This document shows, one piece after another, positions 18,892 to 27,193 of a stretch of DNA of 64,000 nucleotides. The notes below the pieces were generated by a model, which saw nothing but the letters and a program-made list of their open reading frames with translations, was not told the DNA's origin and made no database searches. Origin of the DNA: Roseihalotalea indica (GTDB lineage Bacteria > Bacteroidota > Bacteroidia > Cytophagales > Cyclobacteriaceae); the NCBI RefSeq assembly GCF_022458895.1, contig NZ_JAINFL010000001.1:372001-436000 (forward strand), read 5' to 3'. Position 1 is the first letter of the stretch. Each line of letters starts with the position of its first letter. A program made the position numbers and the translations under genes.

Positions 18892-18929
18892 CGTTTCTTC
18901 TTAAAGTATCTCTGACCTTTATTGATTAT

Positions 18930-19346
18930 TTACTGGTTAAACCAAGCGTAAGCATCCTGGGTATTGGTAAACTTTTCAACTTGTAGTAATGCAACTAGCT
19001 TTTCTCCCAATGCCATTCGGTTGCTAAACTCACCAAACGCACTTTCAGGTACGGTAGTAGCTACTTTTTTTACTCCGGCCTCCTTTAGCATTACGCTATA
19101 TTCATCATTTACCCATTTAGCAGTAGTAACTGTTCCTCCTTTAAACTTGAACAAATCAGCTACAATATAGGTGATCTTATGGGTGTTAATTAATTTTAAT
19201 ACGTTTAGGAAGCCAGCCTTCGCCTCATCATCCAATATGTGACCTTTCCATTGATACAGTATTACACTGTTAGCCTTATCTATCTCTACATACAACTTCG
19301 GATCATTGATGGCTACTTCGGATGTCTTTTGCATTGTGGTATTCAT
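18930..19346 (-). CDS. STAS/SpoIIAA-like protein of unknown function
   Basis: A 138-residue soluble protein with no signal peptide. The pattern of short strands and helices (VILYQWKGHI, a Lys-rich helix, THKITYIVADLFKF, then a C-terminal FTNTQDAYAWF helix) resembles the SpoIIAA-like/STAS fold found in many Bacteroidetes hypothetical proteins. No phosphorylatable Ser motif is certain. It lies 38 bases upstream of the GNAT gene on the same strand, possibly the first gene of that unit. Function unknown. Confidence 0.55.
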   Translation of the reverse strand: MNTTMQKTSEVAINDPKLYVEIDKANSVILYQWKGHILDDEAKAGFLNVLKLINTHKITYIVADLFKFKGGTVTTAKWVNDEYSVMLKEAGVKKVATTVPESAFGEFSNRMALGEKLVALLQVEKFTNTQDAYAWFNQ

Positions 19347-19376
19347 AAGTATTGATAATTTTTATAATCACTTAGG

Positions 19377-19384
19377 CAAAAATA
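19377..19384 (-). promoter_or_regulatory. Candidate -7 box for the STAS-GNAT-decarboxylase unit
   Basis: Minus-strand TATTTTTG matches TAnnTTTG 31 bases upstream of the STAS-like gene's ATG. No convincing -33 element was found at the usual spacing. Confidence 0.4.
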
Positions 19385-19515
19385 GCTTGCTACAATTCCT
19401 GAAACTTAAGCAAAACAATAAAAAAAGTACAAGAGTCAGAAGAGATCGCATTTTGGAATAAAGATAGACTGAAGTGTGATTTAGCGATGAAACAGCCAAA
19501 CTGGATACTATTGAT

Positions 19516-19538
19516 TTCTGGTCTAATTTAGACCAGAA
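19516..19538. repeat. Perfect 10-base inverted repeat with 3-base spacer
   Basis: TTCTGGTCTA and TAGACCAGAA flank ATT. It lies about 170 bases upstream of the STAS-like gene and downstream of the kinase-like gene. No T-run follows on either strand, so a protein-binding operator is at least as likely as a terminator. A second pair of inverted repeats (GCAGAT/ATCTGC at 19565-19582 and TGCATAA/TTATGCA at 19580-19603) lies nearby. Confidence 0.6.
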
Positions 19539-19633
19539 GCTTAATCTTGTTATAAACTTATTGGGCAGATACTTTGATCTGCATAAAAAGTACCTCTTAT
19601 GCAGTATTGCTTTTGCTGCTTAGATAGTGAATA

Positions 19634-20662
19634 TCAGATACTTGTATGTAAGGATACCTGAAGACTCGTTTTCACTAAGTCGCCCATAGATATACATTTC
19701 TCGAACTGAGATGTCTGGTAATGCTTACCTAATTCTCGTTGTAAATGAGTTATGTGACTTGCTGGAGCCAAGGGGTCTTTTGTCATCGCTTTCATAAGTG
19801 CATCCATTTGGTGTCGAGAAGAGCGCAGACGAGTAGCAATAAGGGCATGCTCCTCGGTTTGGTACTGCCGAACAGATTCTGGAGTCATTAATTTAAGCCC
19901 GATCTGAATAATAGGATTATTTTGTTTGAAATACTGAGGCATATAAATAGTCTTTTGCTTCTCATATGATTGCTGATCAAAATCAATAGCACGAATTCGA
20001 TAATGCAGTTCGTCGAAGTCGGGAGTAACATCTACTACAAAATTTGTAGAGTGCATATCACCCAACAGTCGCACAAAGCAGCGTTCATTGAATTTTACAA
20101 ACTCTTTGGCTAGCCGAGTTAGATTTTGGGTGCCATTATGAAGCTGTTCCTGAAAAAAGCGATCTCCTGGTACTCCTGCAATGTGCTCTTCAATTAAAGT
20201 CTGCTCAGCTACTAGATAGCTAATACGGTTAGGAGATAGAATATGCTCTAGCTCCAGGCCGTAAACGCGAGAAGCATCGGCATACTTAATATAAAAGTAA
20301 TCGAAGTTATCATTAATTCGGTTGACAATACGAATCCGGAATGGACGCGTATTTCCATAAATGCATAAATCAACCCGGTCTACGTACAAATGCTCCATTA
20401 CCGAAACATCCCCATCAGCTTTTAATATAGAGTAGATCATTTTCAGCGCATAGTAAATCCTATCCATGTCATGCTGGGGATAAAAAACGGTAACCCACAG
20501 AGTGTCGCGATTTAGCTGATCATATAGAGGTATGTGATTATCATAGCGTAGCAAGTCTTGGTACGTAATAGGAACGGTAGTCAGGCGCTCATACTCTTGC
20601 AGATAATGGCGTAGTGGCTGACTGATATCATATACTTTTTTCTTCTCTAGAATCTTGGGCAT
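19634..20662 (-). CDS. Uncharacterised protein with kinase-like active-site pattern
   Basis: I do not recognise the family. The 342-residue soluble protein has features of the APH/protein-kinase fold: a strand with Lys at K126 (YFYIKYAD), an acidic helix (TLIEEHIAG, about 155-163), GDMHSTNF with D202 and N207 in the D-x4-N catalytic-loop spacing, and AIDFD with the DFD triad at 227-229. The HGD histidine is replaced by Leu (LLGD). The N-terminal 120 residues look like a separate domain. The C-terminal 100 residues are helical and basic. Substrate may be a small molecule or protein. It stands alone on the minus strand. Confidence 0.5.
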   Translation of the reverse strand: MPKILEKKKVYDISQPLRHYLQEYERLTTVPITYQDLLRYDNHIPLYDQLNRDTLWVTVFYPQHDMDRIYYALKMIYSILKADGDVSVMEHLYVDRVDLCIYGNTRPFRIRIVNRINDNFDYFYIKYADASRVYGLELEHILSPNRISYLVAEQTLIEEHIAGVPGDRFFQEQLHNGTQNLTRLAKEFVKFNERCFVRLLGDMHSTNFVVDVTPDFDELHYRIRAIDFDQQSYEKQKTIYMPQYFKQNNPIIQIGLKLMTPESVRQYQTEEHALIATRLRSSRHQMDALMKAMTKDPLAPASHITHLQRELGKHYQTSQFEKCISMGDLVKTSLQVSLHTSI

Positions 20663-21028
20663 CCTCAGTAATAATGGGAAAAGTTAAAAAATCATTGAAT
20701 TAGGAGTTTTTCATAGATGCAAATAGCAGAATTTGGTACATAAATATTACAAACAGAAGAATTATAATATTTACAAAATAAACAGGTCTTTTTTGAAAAA
20801 TTATTGAAAATGACCTTAATCCTACTTTCACCTTTTGAGACGCTCAACAATCAAATTAATGATAGTTCAAAAAAGAGGGTATTTGATTACTAATTTTATA
20901 TGGATTCAATATTTTTTTTGAAATTTCCTCAACATCCTGTGGGTTTCTTGCGTATATTTGCAGTGAACGGTTAACCGAAGATTAAACCAAAACCAAGTTA
21001 GTTGTTAAACCACGAAAAGGAAATAAGA
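20663..21028 (+). other. Divergent AT-rich intergenic region
   Basis: Upstream of both the kinase-like gene and the secreted two-repeat protein. It holds a -7 box for the plus-strand gene, listed separately, and a short palindrome CGGTTAACCG at 20968-20977 within the likely 5' leader. No gene or RNA gene is visible. Confidence 0.4.
20953..20960 (+). promoter_or_regulatory. Candidate -7 box of the secreted two-repeat protein
   Basis: TATATTTG matches TAnnTTTG exactly, about 70 bases before the ATG at 21029. A good -33 box is not evident. Confidence 0.45.
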
Positions 21029-21619
21029 ATGAAAACCCTTAGAAACACTATAATGTCAATAGCTACATTTCTGCTGGTAGCAGGAAATGTACTAGCTGCG
21101 GATGGTACAGATACAAAAATCAGTGTACGATCCCTACAGAGTAAGAAAGCTCTGATTCGTATAGTAAACTCAACAGCTGTGAATCAAGCAGTATTGAGAA
21201 TCAAAGATCAGCAAGGATACGTTTTGCATCGTGAGGTGCTGAACGGAGAGGATGCTTATATGAAAAAATACGACTTTTCAAGCCTTCCTAGCGGAGAGTA
21301 TACCGTAGAAGTTCGTACAGATAGTGGCATCACGGAAGAAACATTCTCTTTAGCAGAAGGTAACGCACGGGCTATGTACTTTAAGCCTGCCATTAAGGTA
21401 GAGCCTCAGAAAGTAAGCGTAATCTTCCAAAATCAGATTGATTCTCCTGTCTCGCTGAAATTGTTTGATAAGAGCGGTCACTTACTTTATACCGAAAGTG
21501 TAGCTTCTCAGGAAAAGTTTGCCAAAGGGTTAGACCTTTCTCGTCTTGAGGCTGGCCAATACTCACTCGCTATTCTGGGAGAGAACTACGTGTATACCAA
21601 AAGTATTGACGTAAAATAA
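21029..21619 (+). CDS. Secreted protein with two tandem beta-sandwich repeats
   Basis: A 196-residue exported protein. The signal peptide ends near VLA (residues 21-23). The mature part is two related repeats of about 68 residues (about 40-108 and 128-195). Each starts with a hydrophobic strand, has a D-x-x-G-x-x-L/V-x-x-x turn (DQQGYVLH; DKSGHLLY), then LPSGEYTVEV or LEAGQYSLAI. This layout is like DUF3244 and the Ig-like C-terminal modules of Bacteroidetes. Function is unknown; possibly structural or envelope associated. I chose ATG 21029 because a signal peptide starts there and GGAAATAAGA precedes it. A strong terminator follows. Confidence 0.75.
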   Translation: MKTLRNTIMSIATFLLVAGNVLAADGTDTKISVRSLQSKKALIRIVNSTAVNQAVLRIKDQQGYVLHREVLNGEDAYMKKYDFSSLPSGEYTVEVRTDSGITEETFSLAEGNARAMYFKPAIKVEPQKVSVIFQNQIDSPVSLKLFDKSGHLLYTESVASQEKFAKGLDLSRLEAGQYSLAILGENYVYTKSIDVK

Positions 21620-21649
21620 TAAAGATTTTTTGTTAGGTTGTTGTATTGG

Positions 21650-21681
21650 TGCAGGCTCCTTCGGGAGCTTGCATTTTTTTT
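21650..21681 (+). terminator. Terminator of the two-repeat protein gene
   Basis: Ten-base arms (21650-21659 and 21664-21673, one G-T pair) around a TTCG tetraloop, then eight T residues. A classic intrinsic terminator. Confidence 0.92.
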
Positions 21682-21727
21682 GCCCCTTCCTAGCCGAAGC
21701 AGCATTCCGAAAATCCCCTATGAAAAG

Positions 21728-21757
21728 TTAGACTTACCCACAAATTCCTTATTTTTG
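21728..21757 (+). promoter_or_regulatory. Promoter of pheT
   Basis: TATTTTTG (21750-21757) is an exact -7 box; TTAG (21728-21731), 18 bases upstream, is a weak -33 match. The predicted transcript would start near 21764, leaving a leader of about 70 bases before pheT. Confidence 0.5.
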
Positions 21758-21761
21758 CCAA

Positions 21762-21815
21762 CCCAATTTATTTGGGACATGAAGGTGCGCTAACAAATGA
21801 TGCGACCTTCTTTTT
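21762..21815 (+). promoter_or_regulatory. Possible attenuator-like leader of pheT
   Basis: Two hairpins lie in the leader: CCCAA/TTGGG with a 5-base loop (21762-21776), and GAAGGTGCGC (21781-21790) pairing with GCGACCTTC (21802-21810) with one bulge, followed immediately by TTTTT. The second looks like an intrinsic terminator placed 20 bases before the pheT start, which would allow attenuation. Confidence 0.4.
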
Positions 21816-21835
21816 CATTTAAACTCATTGAGTAA
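21797..21835 (+). CDS. Possible 12-residue leader peptide before pheT
   Basis: The frame ATG ATG ... TAA encodes MMRPSFSFKLIE, with two Phe codons, starting inside the leader hairpin. Its stop codon overlaps the pheT start as TAATG. The E. coli pheST operon is controlled by a Phe-rich leader peptide, so a similar role is conceivable, but two Phe codons in twelve could be chance. Confidence 0.25.
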   Translation: MMRPSFSFKLIE

Positions 21836-24258
21836 TGAAGATTTCCATTAACTGGCTCAAAGATTTTATAGATATTTCAGCCGAAGCCGAAGAAATAGCA
21901 GAGAAACTTACCCTTTCTGGCCTGGAGGTAGAAGGCATAGAAAAGTTTGATAGTATTAAGGGCGGAATGGAAGGTCTGGTTATTGGCGAAGTTCTTTCTG
22001 CCCAACAGCACCCCAATGCTGACCGTCTAAAACTTACTAAAGTAGATGTGGGTGCCGAAGAGAAATTATCAATTGTTTGTGGCGCCCCCAATGTAGCCGA
22101 AGGACAAAAAGTCATTGTTGCTATGGTTGGTACTACTCTTTACCCTACCAATGGGGATGCCTTCACCATTAAAAAGTCAAAAATTCGGGGCGAGTTATCA
22201 CAAGGGATGATTTGCGCCGAAGATGAGATAGGTTTAGGTACGCAGCATGATGGGATCATGGTGCTAGATACCCATTTACCTAACGGTACTTCGGCGGCTG
22301 AGTACTTTGGGGCAGTTTCTGATCATGTGTTAGAAATCGGGTTAACACCCAACCGGGCTGATGCTGCTTCGCATTTTGGAGTAGCGCGCGATCTTAAGGC
22401 ATTGTATCAACAGCCTTTGCATGTGCCCAGTATAGAAAGCTTTGCGATAGATAATCAAGACCTTCCTATAGAAGTAGCAGTAGAAAATCAGGATGCTTGC
22501 CCAAGATACTCCGGAGTTACAATTAGCGGAATAACCGTGCAGGAGTCTCCCGAATGGTTACAGGTACGCTTGCGGGCTATAGGCTTGTCGCCCATAAACA
22601 ACGTGGTTGATATTACCAACTATGTATTGCATGGTTTGGGCCAGCCCTTGCATGCTTTTGATGCAGATGCTATTACCGGAGGGAAAGTGATAATCAAGAC
22701 GTTAGAGGAAGGAAGTCAATTCATCACCCTGGATGAAAAAGAGCGCAAATTGAAGGCCGAAGACCTGATGATCTGCAATACAGAAGAAGGTATGTGCATT
22801 GCCGGTGTATTCGGTGGTGTTAAGTCAGGAGTAAAAGCAACTACAAAAAATATTTTTTTAGAAAGTGCCTATTTTTCACCTGAATACATTCGTCGCACAG
22901 CTCAGTACCATAGCTTGAAGACCGACGCTTCTTTTCGTTATGAGCGAGGTACCGATCCAAATATAACGGTATATGCGCTGAAGGTGGCGGCTATGCTGAT
23001 TAAAGAGATTGCGGGCGGAGTAATTTCTTCAGATGTTATAGATATCTATCCTGATCCGATAGAACCTTTTCAGGTAGCGATAAAATACAAAAACGTAGAT
23101 CGGCTAATTGGTAAGCAGATTGACCGAGATGAGATTAAAGCTATCCTGGAAAACCTGGATATTGAAGTAATAGATGAAAAGGACGAAGGGCTAACAGTAA
23201 CCGTACCTCCTTTCCGGGTTGATGTGCAGCGCGAAGCCGATATTATTGAAGAAATTTTACGCATACATGGCTACGATCAGGTGGAAACCTCCAATTACCT
23301 GAGCGCGAACTATATTGCTAGCTTTCCAGAGCTTGATAACGATAAACTGCAATTACGCATTAGCGAAATGCTAGCTGGAGAAGGTTTTTACGAAATTATT
23401 ACCAATTCGCTCACTAAACCTGGCTACTCTCAAGCATTGAGTACTATGCAAACAGTAGTGCCCATGTATAATCCACTAAGCGAAGATTTAAGCGTGATGA
23501 GGCAGAGCCTTTTATTTTCTGGCTTAGAAGTGATAGCGCATAATGTTAACCGGCAACAAAAAAATTTAAAATTTTTCGAGTTCGGGACAGTATACTCCAA
23601 AATGAAAGATAAGTATTTGGATGCAAAGGAGTTAGTTGTTTTCATGACCGGTGACCTGCAAGATGAAAGTTGGATAGTACAATCGGAGCCCGTATCTTTT
23701 CATCATTTGTCCTCGATTATTAGGAAAATTTTTAATAGGTTTGATGTTACCGATTTCGTCCAAACACCTGTGGACGATCCTATTTTTAGCTATGGGTTGC
23801 AGCTCTCCTTTCAGAGCGAGACTGTTGCCAAACTTGGTAAGGTCAATGCAAAATGGGCGGCCTTAGCCGAAGTAAAACAACCGGTTTTTTACGCTGTTAT
23901 ACAGTGGCCGGCCTTGCTTGAGAAGTTGCGTGGTATTTCTACGAAGGAAAGATTGTTGTTTCAGGAGATCTCAAAATTTCCTGAGGTGAGGCGTGATTTG
24001 TCTTTAGTATTAGACCGGGATATTGAATTTAGTCAGGTAGAGCAGGTAGCGGAGAAGTATGGTAATAAATTGATAAAGCGCATTAACGTATTTGATGTAT
24101 ACGAAGGTGAACGCATTGAAGAAGGTAAAAAGGCATATGCGCTGAGCTTTATTTTACAGGATCAGAATAAAACACTAACGGATAAAGTTATTGACAAAAC
24201 TATGAATAGGCTTATGCAACGATTTGAACAAGAGTTACGTGCAGTAATACGAAAATAA
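21835..24258 (+). CDS. pheT: Phenylalanine--tRNA ligase beta subunit
   Basis: Beta subunit of the alpha2-beta2 enzyme that charges tRNA-Phe. The 807-residue length is normal. Domains in order: N-terminal and EMAP-type tRNA-binding domain (about 40-150, with HPNADRLKLTKVDVG and SQGMICAEDEIG), B3/B4 editing domain (about 210-385, NVVDITNYVLHGLGQPLHAFD), B5 DNA-binding-like domain (about 405-480), a catalytic-like core, and the C-terminal ferredoxin-like anticodon-binding domain (about 710-805, KFPEVRRDLSLVLDRDI). pheS is not in the window. It begins the pheT - coiled-coil - zapA - rny run of genes. Confidence 0.98.
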   Translation: MKISINWLKDFIDISAEAEEIAEKLTLSGLEVEGIEKFDSIKGGMEGLVIGEVLSAQQHPNADRLKLTKVDVGAEEKLSIVCGAPNVAEGQKVIVAMVGTTLYPTNGDAFTIKKSKIRGELSQGMICAEDEIGLGTQHDGIMVLDTHLPNGTSAAEYFGAVSDHVLEIGLTPNRADAASHFGVARDLKALYQQPLHVPSIESFAIDNQDLPIEVAVENQDACPRYSGVTISGITVQESPEWLQVRLRAIGLSPINNVVDITNYVLHGLGQPLHAFDADAITGGKVIIKTLEEGSQFITLDEKERKLKAEDLMICNTEEGMCIAGVFGGVKSGVKATTKNIFLESAYFSPEYIRRTAQYHSLKTDASFRYERGTDPNITVYALKVAAMLIKEIAGGVISSDVIDIYPDPIEPFQVAIKYKNVDRLIGKQIDRDEIKAILENLDIEVIDEKDEGLTVTVPPFRVDVQREADIIEEILRIHGYDQVETSNYLSANYIASFPELDNDKLQLRISEMLAGEGFYEIITNSLTKPGYSQALSTMQTVVPMYNPLSEDLSVMRQSLLFSGLEVIAHNVNRQQKNLKFFEFGTVYSKMKDKYLDAKELVVFMTGDLQDESWIVQSEPVSFHHLSSIIRKIFNRFDVTDFVQTPVDDPIFSYGLQLSFQSETVAKLGKVNAKWAALAEVKQPVFYAVIQWPALLEKLRGISTKERLLFQEISKFPEVRRDLSLVLDRDIEFSQVEQVAEKYGNKLIKRINVFDVYEGERIEEGKKAYALSFILQDQNKTLTDKVIDKTMNRLMQRFEQELRAVIRK

Positions 24259-24360
24259 GTTTGATCTCAGCCATTGGATAAAGCAATCTAATAGTTGAGA
24301 TTTAATCGTTTTAACGCCCAAACTAACCGCAAACCAAGCTCTGTTAATACGTACGGCTGC

Positions 24361-24660
24361 ATGATTTACTCCAATTCTCTCTCTTCCGAAATATCGATGC
24401 TGGAGCGTAAGATAGAACTACTCCTCAACCAGCATAAAGAGCTTCGGGCAGAGATTCAACAAGCAAAACAGGAAAATGCCGAATTACGGTCGGTGTTGGC
24501 TGCTAAAGAAGAGGAGATCAATGACTTTCAAAAAACAATTAAAATCAGTAAACTTGCTCATTATACAGTAGCTGATCAAGACGAAACTACTGAGCTAAAG
24601 CGTACCATTAACGAGTACATCAAGAAAATTGATAAATGCATTGCTCATTTGAGCCAGTAA
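24361..24660 (+). CDS. Small coiled-coil protein upstream of zapA
   Basis: A 99-residue soluble protein with an almost continuous coiled coil: heptads run from MLERKIELLLNQHKEL through AKEEEINDFQKTI, followed by a C-terminal YIKKIDKCIAHL helix. It is not a recognised family by eye, but its position 10 bases before zapA in a cell-division context suggests a ZapB-like or ZapA-partner role, which is inference. I chose ATG 24361; an upstream TTG at 24295 would add 22 residues with no coiled-coil character. Confidence 0.6.
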   Translation: MIYSNSLSSEISMLERKIELLLNQHKELRAEIQQAKQENAELRSVLAAKEEEINDFQKTIKISKLAHYTVADQDETTELKRTINEYIKKIDKCIAHLSQ

Positions 24661-24670
24661 AACACGCTTC

Positions 24671-24958
24671 ATGGAAGCACTTTCCATAAAAATAAAAATT
24701 GGGGAACGAGAGTATCCCATGCGGGTGGATCCCGAAGACGAAGAACGTATCCGACAGGCCGGGCGGCTTTTAAACGAGCAAATCCGGCTGTATCGTGAGC
24801 GTTATGGCACCACCGATAAGCAAGATTTACTAGCAATTGTAGCTTTTGATGCGTTTGTAGATAAGTTAGAACACGAAAAAATCCGAACAGAAACGGAACA
24901 GGTAATGGCTGAAAAAGTAAGCCGGATTAACCGCTTGATTACTCAGGCAATTTCCTGA
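24671..24958 (+). CDS. zapA: Cell division protein ZapA
   Basis: Binds and bundles FtsZ filaments at midcell. The 95-residue protein has the ZapA N-domain (IKIKIGEREYPMRVDPEDEE, a two-strand start), RIRQAGRLLNEQIRLYRERYG, the KQDLLAIVAFDAFVD helix and a C-terminal coiled-coil helix for dimerisation. It is separated by 10 bases from the upstream coiled-coil gene and by 128 bases from rny. I looked for a 6S RNA after zapA; the gap is too short and no such fold is evident. Confidence 0.9.
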   Translation: MEALSIKIKIGEREYPMRVDPEDEERIRQAGRLLNEQIRLYRERYGTTDKQDLLAIVAFDAFVDKLEHEKIRTETEQVMAEKVSRINRLITQAIS

Positions 24959-25086
24959 TCCGATATAATAGCGGATACCGCGTACTGATCATTGTGAGAT
25001 ATTTTATATATAACCATCGTTAATATTCGCTCAGCAGTAGTTTAGTTAGGCTACTTTTTGTAGTATCAATAACTAAACATAAAGAC

Positions 25087-26697
25087 ATGGGTGAATCAAT
25101 TATTACCCTGCTCATTGCGATCATCGCCTCCCTCGGAGCAGGAATCTTCATAGGCTTATATCTATCCAAGCGCAATGTGCTGGGGCAGGAGAAACAACTT
25201 AAAGATCGGGAAGATGATCTGAATCAGCGCGAATCTAACCTTAAAGAAAAAGCAGACACTATTCTTAGAGATGCCAAAAGCCAGGCAGAAACGATCAAAA
25301 AAGAAAAAATTTACGAAGCCAAAGAGAAATTTCTGAAGCTGAAGTCAGATTTTGAGGAAGAATCTAGTCGGAAAAAGAATATTCTGATCTCTAATGAAAA
25401 TAAATTAAAGCAGCGAGAGGCCCGGTTAAATGACCAAACCGAGAAGCTGCGGAATTGGGAGAACGACCTAAAAAGCAAAGAAGAGACCATAGAAACTCAA
25501 TTGGAGCTCGCCCGCAAGAAACAAAGTGAATTGGAGCGAGTACGGCAGCAGCAGGTGGCCATTCTGGAAAAAGTTTCGGGTCTATCAGCCGAAGATGCCA
25601 AAGAGCAGTTATTAAAAAGCCTGGAAGATGAAGCCCAGACCCAGGCTACCGCGCTAATCAAAAATATTGTAGAAGAAGCCAAGCTTACTGCCACAAAAGA
25701 GGCTAAGAAGGTAGTTATTGAAACCATTCAGCGTACCGCAACCGAGCACGCCATTGAAAACTGTGTTTCGGTCTTCAACATTGAAAGCGACGATATTAAA
25801 GGAAAAGTAATTGGCCGCGAAGGGCGAAACATTCGTGCACTGGAAGCCTCTACTGGTGTAGAAATTATCGTAGATGATACACCAGAAGCTATCATTATTT
25901 CTGGCTTCGATCCCGTCCGTCGCGAAATTGCCCGCCTTTCCCTACACCGACTGGTGGTTGATGGGCGCATTCATCCCGCTCGTATTGAGGAGGTGGTTGC
26001 CAAAACAACAAAGAATATCGAAGAAGAAATTATTGAAATTGGCGAGCGTACCGTCATTGATCTGGGTATTCACGGTTTGCATCCCGAACTTATCAAAATG
26101 ATTGGGCGCATGCGTTTCCGCTCGTCCTATGGCCAAAACTTGTTACAGCACTCACGCGAGGTGGCTAATCTTTGTGCAACCATGGCTTCTGAACTGGGTA
26201 TCAACCCAAAACTGGCTAAGCGAGCCGGGATACTGCACGATATTGGCAAAGTATGGCCCGAAGAACCAGAACTGCCCCACGCCCTGCTTGGTATGAAGCT
26301 GGCTGAAAAATACGGCGAACATCCCGATGTGTGTAACGCCATTGGTGCGCACCACGATGAAATTGAAATGACAGCCATCATCTCACCCATCATCCAGTCT
26401 TGCGATGCTGTCTCTGGTTCACGGCCCGGCGCTCGGCGGGAAGTGGTAGATTCATACATTCAGCGGTTAAAGGATCTGGAATCACTAGGAATGGATTTTA
26501 GCGGAGTGAATAAATGCTACGCTATTCAGGCAGGACGAGAATTACGCGTTATCGTAGATGCTGAAACCGTAACCGACGATCAGGCTGGAACGCTGTCATT
26601 CGAAATCTCAAGAAAGATAGAGAAAGATATGCAGTACCCTGGTCAGGTAAAAGTGACGGTTATTCGGGAAATGCGCGCCGTGAGCTACGCGAAATAA
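25087..26697 (+). CDS. rny: Ribonuclease Y
   Basis: Membrane-anchored endoribonuclease that starts mRNA decay. The 536-residue protein has an N-terminal transmembrane helix (residues 5-27), a long charged coiled coil (about 30-200), a KH RNA-binding domain with GREG at 243-246 ([17 protein letters not shown]), and an HD domain with catalytic H384-D385 (AGILHDIGK). The C-terminus [19 protein letters not shown] is the family's ending. It carries its own upstream spacer of 128 bases after zapA. Confidence 0.97.
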   Translation: MGESIITLLIAIIASLGAGIFIGLYLSKRNVLGQEKQLKDREDDLNQRESNLKEKADTILRDAKSQAETIKKEKIYEAKEKFLKLKSDFEEESSRKKNILISNENKLKQREARLNDQTEKLRNWENDLKSKEETIETQLELARKKQSELERVRQQQVAILEKVSGLSAEDAKEQLLKSLEDEAQTQATALIKNIVEEAKLTATKEAKKVVIETIQRTATEHAIENCVSVFNIESDDIKGKVIGREGRNIRALEASTGVEIIVDDTPEAIIISGFDPVRREIARLSLHRLVVDGRIHPARIEEVVAKTTKNIEEEIIEIGERTVIDLGIHGLHPELIKMIGRMRFRSSYGQNLLQHSREVANLCATMASELGINPKLAKRAGILHDIGKVWPEEPELPHALLGMKLAEKYGEHPDVCNAIGAHHDEIEMTAIISPIIQSCDAVSGSRPGARREVVDSYIQRLKDLESLGMDFSGVNKCYAIQAGRELRVIVDAETVTDDQAGTLSFEISRKIEKDMQYPGQVKVTVIREMRAVSYAK

Positions 26698-26750
26698 CAA
26701 ACGCGTGGCCTCTATTTTATCTTTTTACGAGTAGATAAACTCAGAATACT

Positions 26751-27131
26751 ATGGGATTATTGTCAGGCTTGATGGGCAATGCCGGAGCAGTAGAACCGGA
26801 AAAATTACAGGAAAAATATGGCTCGCTACTTATTGATGGTGAAGGTATTGAAGCGGGGTTTCAATTGATCAGAGATGTATTCATCTTCACTACTAAGAGG
26901 TTGATTCTGGTAGACCGGCAGGGAATGACCGGCAAAAAAGTGGAATATTTATCTGTAGCATATAAAAACATTTCCCGCTATAGTATTGAAACGGCTGGGC
27001 ACCTGGATTTAGACGCAGAGTTGAAAATATGGATTTCAAGCGAGCGAGAGCCAAGTATTCAGAAGAAATTTAACCGAAAGGTAAATATCTATTCAGTACA
27101 GCAGTTGCTTTCAAAGCATGTATTAGGATAA
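26751..27131 (+). CDS. Bacterial PH-domain protein
   Basis: A 126-residue soluble protein whose body (DVFIFTTKRLILVDRQGMTGKKVEYLSVAYKNISRYSIETAG) matches the bacterial pleckstrin-homology family (bPH; YvbH/YyaB-like). It keeps the F-T-x-x-R-L-I-L-x-D core and the conserved SIETAG before LKIWISS. Function is not known; such domains form rings and may bind membranes or proteins. It follows rny by 53 bases. Confidence 0.85.
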   Translation: MGLLSGLMGNAGAVEPEKLQEKYGSLLIDGEGIEAGFQLIRDVFIFTTKRLILVDRQGMTGKKVEYLSVAYKNISRYSIETAGHLDLDAELKIWISSEREPSIQKKFNRKVNIYSVQQLLSKHVLG

Positions 27132-27193
27132 AAGCCACCAGTTACTTTTTGACTTTTTACGGAAGCAGTACCAATGCTGCATCAAGTATAAGT

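Noticed and set aside
24959..25086. Possible 6S RNA after zapA
   Set aside because: 6S RNA follows zapA in many bacteria, but this gap is only 128 bases and shows no long closing stem or central bubble.
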